A DNA stretch of 64,000 nucleotides, from the NCBI GenBank assembly GCA_947095585.1, contig OX352765.1, positions 29,169,821-29,233,820 of the forward strand, read 5' to 3'. The translations under genes and the position numbers were made by a program. Each line of letters begins with the position of its first letter. Position 1 is the stretch's first letter. This document shows positions 54,721 through 64,000 of this stretch, piece by piece. The notes under the pieces were generated by a model. The model searched no databases. It worked only from the letters and a program-made list of their open reading frames with translations, and was not told the origin of the DNA. This stretch comes from Nephrocerus scutellatus (taxonomy: Eukaryota > Arthropoda > Insecta > Diptera > Pipunculidae).

Positions 54721-57700
54721 CTATTTAAGTCTTTTTTAACTTAAATTTAACAAAATATAGCATTTTCTAGTGCACAATTTTTGAACAATTGAGCATGCAT
54801 TTTTATAGAAAAATGGCACTTAGAACAATGATGATCATAAATTTATAACAAAATTAGGAGAAATAAAACAATTCTGACTACAGAAACTAAAAAACCATCG
54901 AAAAATTTATAAAACTACATAATTAACTAATTTTTAAAAAACAGTGAACACAAATCAATTGTGCTACCAGCCGATTTTTTAATGAATTCCTTTAAATCCG
55001 ACAGCTAAAAGATTAAATTCGAATGCATCTGAAAGCTTTGTTTGACGTAAATATTGATATAACCTTCTATTCAAGCAGAAGACATATTTATGTCAGTCTG
55101 ATTGTTACATTGAACAAACCAACTGGAATCTTATGAGTATTTCTTGGTATTCGTATCCTTTGGCGCCCAAAATTACCCATCACGGTTTTCTTTCCTGTGA
55201 GAGACCATGTCGCAAAATCTATTTCAGCAGTTTACAAAAAATACATCGCTTCTATATATGGAATAAGAACGAGTATACCTCGTACGAATAAATGTCCCGA
55301 TATGGTACCGTTGTTGTACGACAAGACGATTTTGAATGAACGAAACAAAAAGGTGACCCAATGGTAAAATGGCTTGACACCCACATTAATGCTAACCGAC
55401 ACAATGACGAGTATTTAGACACGAAAGAGAACTCCATGATAGACTACTCCTGCTTCGTTCGAGGACAAACACAAGCAACGAATCGCTGGTAGGGGTTTTC
55501 CATGACATTTGACATGTGTTGTATTCAAATGTTATGCAACATGTTATGTTGAATTAACCGATGCGCTCGTGTTTGGTTGTAGTTGCTGATGTTAGATTCG
55601 ACTACTGCGTTTCTTTCCATTTGCATAAAAATACATAATTCTTTGTGCTCTGAACTGGACGACACTTTGTGCTGTGCGGTCATCCCTCCACTAACAAAAG
55701 CCTCGTGGCCTTTGTATTGAGAATTGCTGCATTTACTCACTCGCAATGTTGTAACAGTAAATCTATGCTAGACGTAGGACAACTAAACGGACGGCGAAGA
55801 GTAATCTATGAGGGCTTAACATTTATGTGCAATGTGCCTCTTGCGTGAACAGTTTTTGGCACAGTATTTTGTATTTCAATGCCCCAATCCGATGGCATGT
55901 GACACAAGTAGGATGCTGAACGGACAACGAGGGTTGTTCGGTAGTGATGACTGAAAGTAGGATAGGAAACAGTTATTTATTTATTTTTTAAAAACCATAA
56001 AATATTTACAATTTGCACTCTTAACCGCGTTTGACTGCTAATGCCGAATTGTGTGTCAGGCTTAAGTTCGAATGTACACTTTCGCAAGAGCTATGGGCTG
56101 TACCAAGATGCTTACTTGTAACAAATCCATAGCAGTTAGTGCTCCATAATCCTACTGGATGGGACACCTATTCGGACGCTAAGCACGAAACTTAGTTGTA
56201 TAGTCAGAGAAATTAGCGAATTTACCCATTCATTATTTATAAACATATTATCTTTTTGGCAAACCATTAACTCTGTTGTTTTGCTAATTAGGTTTTAAAA
56301 AAAAGTACACAAATTTAAAGTTAGCAAGCAATTCTCACAGACAATTCATTCCACGAACACATCAACTAAAACAACAACAAATAATAACGCTCACGCCCTG
56401 ATCGGATGCAACCATGTCTATATATTGTCAGTCAATATCAGTTTGGTTGCTGGCTTATACCACAACCTCAACCTTACCTGTCTTTCTGTCTGCCTATCAC
56501 ATAATACATTTTTTTTGTACACGAACAGTTAGTGCATCATGCATTTTTCAAATGGCGCACACAAAACACACATCGTTATCGCCATATTCGTAGGTAATAA
56601 ATTCCACACAGCATCGCATGCTATACGATCATCAGTCGAAGAGATCGGCGGTAGACTTAAACTTAGGAAATATCGCATTTCTTCAATTCCTGTATTCTGT
56701 GTCAATAATTCCACTTGGACGACATCTTCTTACTTGCCTATCTCGCCAACTTTTGGTACAGTGGGTAATGCGCCAAAGGCGGCCTGTTCCGATGTACGCC
56801 GCCGCCGCCGCACACGGACAACGCGCTATTGATGATGAAAGGGACAACGCTTCGGAATAAATAAAACAAACCGAACGGAAGACCGTTACACCACATTGCA
56901 ATCAGATGAAAAGTCAGTCCATATGTCAGCCGACACGTGGAGCAGTTTTTCGCCGACCGACTGGCGTTTCAATAGATAAATCTCATTCGCATCCGCGCAC
57001 AACTCAATTATTGCGGGAGGATTTCACAGAAATCGGTTCATCCATCCTTACGTTCGGCAGGTTGTTTGTTAGGCGGACGTTCGTATCGTATCAGTGCGAT
57101 TCAGCAGAAAAAGTGATTTATTTATGCACACACGGCTCTCACGATTATTATGTCTTATTAGCCGGCCTAACAGTCTGCCAGTCAGCCACTCGGTTAATTG
57201 GATGTAATTAATGAATGGAGTCCAGTAATCGCTGATATTTGTGTGTGCTTCTCTCAAGGTTTATAATTTAAACATTTATCACACACTATGATTTGCATTA
57301 ATTTCGCATTAACTCTTCAGTGGAGTCCGGTTAACTTAAAGTGTAGGAACGAGTGCGTAAAACTGTAAAATCAATTTAAGAAACAAGTTGCACACTGTTG
57401 CTCCAAGGTAATCAGCTGGGCGACGAGTACATATAGTGAAATCAGGAGTAGCGGAAAGGTGCAGAGAAGCTACCAGATCTCACAATAAGAAGAATACAAG
57501 ACATGGTCCGGAGGTAGACTTTGCGGGAGCTTTAACTGCCAGCTGTTGCTCCTAACATTTATGTCTTCGTGCAAATTAGAAATAACACAACCGACCACAA
57601 AGCAATAACTTAACACACTAATAGCACAGATAAAAAAAATAGCTATAATATAGTTTTCTATGCTAATAGGCATTTGTAGCAAGTGTGGAAACCATTGATA

Positions 57701-58379
57701 CCGAGTTGGTACAATTTTCGTTTGGTGGTAGCTACAGAAGTAAAATTTTTGTTAAAATCCGCTTATTTAACAATGGTTGTGGCTTTGTGGTACTGACCTC
57801 AGATAAACTCTTAAAATTCTTATGTATCATAACTTAATAGGAACGCAATGTTTTCCATTGTTTATTTCTTATATCTTGTGAATAGTTGAGGAATTAAGAA
57901 TCCTATAGATTTTAGAAGGTTAATTTAGAAGAACAGTGAAAACAGTTAAAGTTACATGGTCTGACTTTTTGACCAGGTAAGTCATAACCCCAAGACTTTA
58001 TTTCAATGGAGATTTTTACATTTCACCGGACGGTTCTACCTTTACCTTTGACATGGTAACTTAATTACCGAAAACCCACTTTTTATGTGTTTGGGATTCC
58101 GTCCAAACCTCTCGGTATGCTTCTTACTTTTTTTATATACGTAGTACACGTATACGTATACGTATACATACGCTAATGCTATGCTATTCTTACGAAAATG
58201 TTACTTGAGATCTTTTATCAGACTGAACATACTCGTATAATATGATATTGGAATTAAGAAATTACCAAAAGCCATAGCCTATATTCATGCTCAGTTATGC
58301 GAATTAAGCTTGTACATAAAGTTGTTTGTGTAAGACTGTAAGTTCTAGTTTTTGCTAGATGGTTCAAATGGAACAGAAT
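54721..58379. other. Stretch without recognised genes
   Basis: Overlapping open frames on both strands at 56529-56901 surround a GCCGCCGCCGCC run (56792-56810). None shows a domain or convincing coding bias. A GTATAC-rich repeat, (CGTATA)n, lies at 58148-58167. Host exon or promoter sequence around 56.4-57.3 kb, where GC is a little higher, cannot be ruled out. Confidence 0.35.
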
Positions 58380-59260
58380 AGAATGGAAAAGAGTAGAACA
58401 CTCTGGAAACTGTAGATTTTAAATTAAAACAGTATTTGTTAACCGGGCTGGAAAATAATTGCAAGTAGATAAGAATAATAGTGTGTGGGCAGCCTCTGGT
58501 TGCCGCTATTATGATGGTTTCGTCATAACCGAACGAGGACTGAATTGCTTGCTTTTTAGCATGGTTATGACCCATACTTCCATCGAGGAGTCCATTCCTC
58601 TTGATCTAGCCTGTGTTTAAATTAATTCGTTGCTGGTTTTGTCAAAAGCGCCTTGTATGCCAATGAAGGCGCATAGTAACATTTCTTTCCTACGAAGTGT
58701 ATCTTCGATTTCGTTTGTCAGTCGTGTAGGGCTGTTTCAGTTGATTTGCCAGTCTGATATGCGTGTTGACTGGGATTTAGGGGATTTCGTTGGATCGTGT
58801 TTGACCTTATATAATGGCCTATTATTTTCTCCATGGAATTTAGATCAAATGATGTAAGGCTGATAGGTCGCCTGGTATCCTCGGGGGATTTTTTACCTTC
58901 TTTAGGAAAGAAAAATACTCGGACTTCTCCCCAGCACCTTGGAACCTATTCAAGGCTGTAGCTGCTCTGTAGAGATTTACAAGTAGTGGTTCTATTTATT
59001 TTATTCCTCTTTGAAGGAAGATTGGGTACACTCCATTTCTACCTGGAGACTTCTATGGACCTAATGAGTTTACCTCCGTCTGTAAGACTCGCTTGAGATG
59101 GGTGTGGGTATGGGTGCATATTTTATCTTCATTTACGTCTAAGTTGTCTAGTATTATTCTGTCACGGAAATGAGTTTTACCAGACATATGAGAGTTCCTT
59201 GTCAAGTGGATGTAAATTCACCGTTTGAAGAGACAGCAGAGATTGGCAGTGGCGGCCTTT
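58380..59260 (-). pseudogene. Decayed LINE reverse transcriptase (R1/LOA-like)
   Basis: From the right on the minus strand: a KNGVYPIFLQ-like start (usually DGIPPALLQ), FQGAGEKSEYFSFLKKVKN (W...VFIPK block), IPGDLSALHH (RPISLT block), LTNEIEDTLRRKEMLLCAFIGIQGAFDKTS, and RSRGMDSSMEVWVITMLKSKQ. Stops and frame changes are frequent. The fixed block DIQGAFDKTS places it near the 53290-54720 element. Confidence 0.75.
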
Positions 59261-59559
59261 GACCTATTAACGTTTACTTGCGCACACCTTAATGCTCTTT
59301 TTACTGTTTGCGGGAGGCTTTGATGAACTTGTGTTTTTTGGACCTTTTTCTGTCGACATTGCGACCCAAGTGACTTGGTTTCGGTGTTAGGTCTTTGACT
59401 TTGTTTTTAGTACAGGAGGTGGTTGGGTGACGTACTGGTTTTTTTTATACGGGTGGGTTGCCCTGGCTTAGTCCCATTGTTTAGTCTAGCTTTCGTTACC
59501 TCTGTTCTACTTCAATCGTTTTCTTTTTAAATTCTCAATATTAACTTCACTTGCCCATG

Positions 59560-60070
59560 TGTTTGTGGGTTTGTGGATTTGTGGATTTGTGTCATGGAAT
59601 CTTCAATTTTTGACCCACTTTCCAACTATTTTATTGAAATTTTGCACACATTCGTATCTCCGATGACAACACTTTTTGCAAAAATGTTGGAGACAGGGTT
59701 TGGAGGGTCATGGGGCCCCAATAAATTTTTTAAAAAACTTAAACCGATTTTTTTTAAATTTTATATACGTATGTATCTCCGATGAAAAACACTTTTTGTA
59801 AAAAATTTGGAGACCCCGGGCCCCAGGGTCATTGGGCCCCAAAATTTTTTTTAAAAAAATTAACCCGATTTTTTTAAAATTTTATATACGTGTGTATCTT
59901 CGATGGACAACATTTTTTGTAAAGTTCTTGGAGTGAGGCCCTGAGGTCCGAGGGGTGCCCATATAAATTTTTTAAAAATTAGCTCGATTTTCTTCAAATT
60001 TTAACACATACCCATATCCTATTAGAGAATTTACATGAAAAATTTTATTTTTATGGGTTGTTTTTTTTGA
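59560..60070 (+). repeat. Single arm of the foldback-like repeat family
   Basis: There are about four units of 118-121 bp, marked by GTATCTCCGATG at about 59654 and 59772, GTATCTTCGATGG near 59893 and CCCATATCCTATT near 60010. It ends in TTTTTATGGGTTGTTTTTTTT, the same terminal sequence found inverted at both ends of 7225-8872. No opposite arm is seen nearby. Confidence 0.75.
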
Positions 60071-60379
60071 GCCTGAAGTAGACAGACCCGAAGATCCAGT
60101 TGACTTTAAAGTTGGAGCCCATGAGGTTCTCCTCCAACTTTGGTGAGGCCGAGACGGTTAACTGCAGATGGTCATTTTCCCTGTCATTGCGTGATAGGAT
60201 TTTCCAATCTGCGTTGCGTAGTTACTTGTTCTTGACCGCTAAACTACTGCTGATTTTCTTGTTCATCTCATCATATAAAACAACAAACCCAGCACTGCCT
60301 ATTGCAAAAGCCACCAAGAGAATGGGAGTCATCGGCGATTGCGATGAGAAAATCCAAATCAATAAAGCTTCTTAAATAG

Positions 60380-60745
60380 AACGCAAAACATATAAAGAGA
60401 GCACTTAAGCTGGACCGCCACGCACGGTGATCCCTTGACTGGCACATTACAGGACATGGTTCATTTTATTGCCAACTATAAAAATGGGGAAATCCCAAAA
60501 AGACCGTTGCCAATTCTGCAACGAGGGTAAAAGAAACGCCAGAATACATACTTTTTATAAGTCATGTCCTCATTCGAAAAAGAGTTAAACACCTCAGGCT
60601 CATACAGTAGTCTGTCGGAATGCCAGAACAATCGAATTGGTCGATTAGTGGCGTTCATAGAGCAATCACTTAATGTGGTAAAACATCTGGGATTCACAAT
60701 GAATCTCATGGTCGCAGTGCACATGGTTCCTCAGCCTACCACCAA
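60380..60745 (+). pseudogene. LINE ORF2 C-terminal zinc-motif fragment
   Basis: Plus-strand frames read LDRHARWSLDWHITGHGSF, then CQFCNEG, KETPEYIL and CPHSKKS. This is the RNase H-to-C-terminus region (GHG...C..C.....TPEHIL..CP) of R1/LOA-type LINEs. Frame changes are present. Confidence 0.7.
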
Positions 60746-63700
60746 CAATCTCCTAATAACATAATTACCGTTGTCGGTTTGTCTGTATGGATATAACGCT
60801 TATATGTCGCCTCATCCCGCCTAAGCCACTGGACGTATCGAAGCCATATTCACACCACATGTTCGTTTGGTGGTCCGATAAGTTTATGTTTTTTTTCGAC
60901 CCGCTGGGTGGCGCTGGGTTCGAGATATTACGAAAATTGTGTAATTTGTAAGCATAAATTAACGGGTAGTAATAAGGGGGAAGAAATTTACATTCCTAGA
61001 ATTGATTTGGAGGCAAGCGAAAGTACTTTGCCATTCAAAGAATGAAGTGTCGCCAATTTTCCTTGATGTTGGCTGTTTGCAATGACCATCAACATGAATC
61101 AAGGCCAGTCTTTTCATCAAATGGTGTATATCTTCTTGACCCGGTTTTCGCTCATAGATAGTTATATGTCGCTTTAACTCGAGGAAGATACCATAAAAGT
61201 AAAAGTCTTACTAAAAATAAAGATTGTCAGGGAGATTTACTTAAGTAAAATAACTGCAGTTTGTTAAGGTCATTGAACAATTAGAAGCCATTCCAACCGA
61301 ATGAAGGGGCAATATCACATGTGGTTATGGTAGTCACATGCACATGACCTCATCGTTTGAAACCAATCTTGGAACGAACTCTATTTTTCTGGAACATTTA
61401 CGCTCATTTTCGAACCAGAAACAGCACAGCATTCTGCTTCATAACGGCTCACATTTTTATCGATATACTGTAACTTCTGCACGCAAGAAAACTTTAAAAG
61501 TGTAGGCAGAATAAATCAAAGAAGAAAAATTTCTGCAGCTTTAAGTACAGTAATTAAATGTCAACTAAAACAGCTTACGACTGAGTGTAAAGAATGACGT
61601 AATAGGCCATCAAACAGTATAAGTTACGAAAGCCGTAAAAAAGGCGAACATAAAACTTAACTGCAGTCGAAATATTCTTTGCTTGGAAGATGCGTTAATA
61701 CGTTGTTAGCCTGTTGTTAGGTAGTTGCTAGTTAGTTAGTTAGTTAGTTAATAGGCAGCACACACCGTGACTTTACAAAATTTATATTGTATTTACGGTA
61801 TATAAGGAATTGGTTGCTGTAAAGACATGTGGTCAACGTTAATGTGTTTCCCCAGAGATCACGTTGGAAGAGAGAGATTTCTATTGATCGGCGTCAAATG
61901 TCAAACGAGAAGAGCAGAAAGTGCTAACCTGGAGGTGATAAAAGTTACTTTTCCCACTACCAGTATGTTGACTGCAAAGTCTTTGTACACAGCATAACAA
62001 CAGAGATAAAGTCTGCGAATAGACGGCAGATTCTTGAGAAGCAGAATAACCATAACGATTCTGATTAAAGAATTCAATCAAACTGTATTGTCAATTGAGA
62101 ATTTAGGAATGACACCATCAGCACATTTGCCATTCCTCTGATGCAAATTAAGAAATTCAAAGAGATGCATGGTATTTTACGATTTTTTTAAGAAAGTTGT
62201 TAATTATCGTAAATACAAAGCCACAGTAATTTTTTACCATCTACCAAATAATGCAATAAAAATGCTGCTTAAAACATCAAATAAACTCTCTGCTTCCTGA
62301 AAGGAATTCCCAATCCAGTGTTGTGGTCAGAACGGGTCTAGAAGTGAATGTCCGCAGTCATAAATAATGCGCCTGCGATAGAATATTTTTCAGTGCATAC
62401 GCTCATAATAATAAGCTATGGCAGTTAACGTAATGTTCCTCTAAAGTAGGTTTACGAATTTGTGGAAGCGTCCAGCGTATGGATGTGAAATTCTATTATT
62501 AATTATTGCTTGGTATTTTGCGGTCGTTGGAATACCAGAAGCACTTATTATATTGTTTACTGACTTGGCTTACGGATTCATTATGTGTTGATGAACCTAT
62601 TTTCTAGTGAAAGATAAACGTGAAAGCTTTAAGTGTACACCTTACAAAAGCAGAATTATGGAAGAATTTATAACTTGTTGCAATCTTTTTTTTCGATGAA
62701 ACTGCGTCAAAGGGAAGTCGGCGATTATGTACCAACTCCAGCCGTTAAGATTATGTCACTGAAACAGAAAAAATTCACTTCACTATATATTGAGATGAAT
62801 ACATTAGCATATAAGGAGATTAGTTATTGTTGTTCATTTATGTCGTTCTATTCCCCAGAGTTAGAAGTATACTTCTGTCATACTTGATCTTGCTGAATCA
62901 GAACTCAGATTATGTTCCTTAAATTTGTAACGCAAAAGATCTCCCCAGCACCCATATAGAAAGAAGACTCGATTCCAATCTAAATTTTGCAATGCCAAAT
63001 AAGTGAATCAATAATTGCAGTATTCCATAATACGTTGCCAAGTTCAATTAAAGGGTTGTGTTTCAATGATAAACCGACTGCTGTTCTTACATTCCAAAGT
63101 GCAGTTTCGTGCAGCTGGAAGTATTTTTGAGTCCAATGCAATGCTAAATTGGATAGAGTTGTTCAGGGTAAGAGTGTGCAGCGGCTGTGTACGCATGCTC
63201 ATTAGTTTTAAAACAAAAAGAAATGTGAAATATGTGCACATTAATAGTATCTGAATCATCGTGATTGAAAATACGAAGGAAATTAAAAGAAATCACTGTC
63301 TACAACTCATAAATGAACGGACACCGCAGCCGGAGTCCATTGTGTATATTGATTGAACTTGATATTGATATGGAAAACCTAACTTACCTTATGACGTTGG
63401 TAATAATCAACTTCGTATATCGATTCAGTTAATTCGGGATACTGAATGCCTCTATAACCTCTATAAGAAAGTGAATTAAATTACTTTTACACTTTTTGCA
63501 TTATATGACAAGACTGGTTTGTTGTCTTTTTAGTTACGAGTACTTCCATTTTTCCATTCGCTCTGCGACAAATACTCACTTCTTGTATCACATCAACTAG
63601 CGGGTTATCAAAGTTATTGTAATATTTTGTATGAAACAAATTAAGTTGATTGCCGCTTTAAAATTGTGCGTGCACATTTCCTTAATTGTTTCTAAAATAT

Positions 63701-63920
63701 ACTCTAAACATTTTTCAACGCCTATCTAAGGGCTAATCAGAAGGCCATTATTGATAATGATTTTGTTATATTCGATGTACATAAAAGAGATATCATCCCT
63801 TTTATCAATAGACTATAGATGCATTTTCCCAGTGCTCTGATGCCTAGAAATTATTGTGTAGCATACAATACCCTAGTAAGCTTAACCCGGGACTGTTGTG
63901 GTCCTGGGCTTAGACTTCGG
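60746..63920. other. Unassigned AT-rich DNA
   Basis: It contains a (TTAG)n microsatellite at 61729-61750. No genes or mobile elements are recognised. Confidence 0.45.
61729..61750 (+). repeat. (TAGT)n microsatellite
   Basis: There are about five and a half perfect copies of TAGT. Confidence 0.9.
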
Positions 63921-64000
63921 TTTTTTTATAATGTACACATGCTCAAGTGGTTTGTACCCTTATAATGCTTAGCACAGCGTGAGCGTTCGGAAATTAAGAA
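63921..64000 (-). pseudogene. 3' tail of the Jockey-like LINE at the window edge
   Basis: In reverse complement this reads CGCTCACGCTGTGCTAAGC, then TAAGGGTACAA and an A-rich end (T7 at 63921-63927). It matches the 3' untranslated ends at 1388-1450 and 40828-40855. The rest of the element would lie outside the window. Confidence 0.7.

Noticed and set aside
56529..56901. Overlapping frames on both strands around a GCC run, possibly a host exon
   Set aside because: There is no recognisable domain, clear splice-site pair or preferred frame. Trinucleotide repeats keep several frames open by chance.

Overview
The window looks like non-coding, transposon-rich nuclear DNA from a fly. It is AT-rich, with no operons and no intact host gene that I can recognise. 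The repeats are typical of higher Diptera: an env-bearing Ty3/gypsy element (errantivirus), several decayed LINE lineages of the I/Jockey/R1/LOA kind, a pogo/Tigger-like DNA transposon remnant, a tRNA-derived SINE and a foldback-like element made of ~90-120 bp subrepeats. A tephritid or related fly is my guess; the species cannot be fixed from sequence alone.

The centrepiece is a complete errantivirus provirus at 12231-21506 (9276 bp). It has two 563-bp LTRs that look identical by eye, a 4-bp target duplication (TCAC), a primer-binding site matching the 3' end of a tRNA-Leu, gag, pol, env and a purine tract. Gag and Pol are in different frames. Their overlap holds a textbook -1 frameshift signal: the heptamer GGGAAAC in the right phase, an 8-nt spacer and an 11-bp hairpin. 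Just downstream, a (CAAAAT)n array of about 48 copies encodes a long Asn-Gln tract at the start of Pol. The pol frame is then broken at a run of seven T between protease and reverse transcriptase. Env is open for 600 codons. A strong splice donor in the leader and an acceptor inside the env signal-peptide region would join a short upstream ORF to env in frame, which suggests how env is expressed.

Layout: 1-7.2 kb has a SINE with a target duplication, a LINE 3' end and a decayed LINE RT (minus). 7.2-8.9 kb is a foldback-like element with a SINE inside it. 10.4-12.2 kb is a pogo/Tigger-like transposase remnant with an internal duplication, next to the errantivirus. 21.5-34 kb holds a G-poor tract, two decayed minus-strand copies of one LINE (one hit by a SINE), and an internally deleted LINE with ORF1-like, endonuclease-end and RNase H pieces. 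34-39 kb is mostly featureless. 39-45 kb has a Jockey-like LINE and further LINE/SINE scraps. 47.7-54.7 kb is a LINE graveyard with a 986-bp near-perfect tandem duplication. 54.7-64 kb has another LINE RT, one arm of the foldback-like repeat, a LINE C-terminal piece and a LINE 3' tail at the window edge.

Apart from the errantivirus, every protein-coding trace is broken by stops, frameshifts or deletions. The window most likely lies in an intergenic region or a very large intron.
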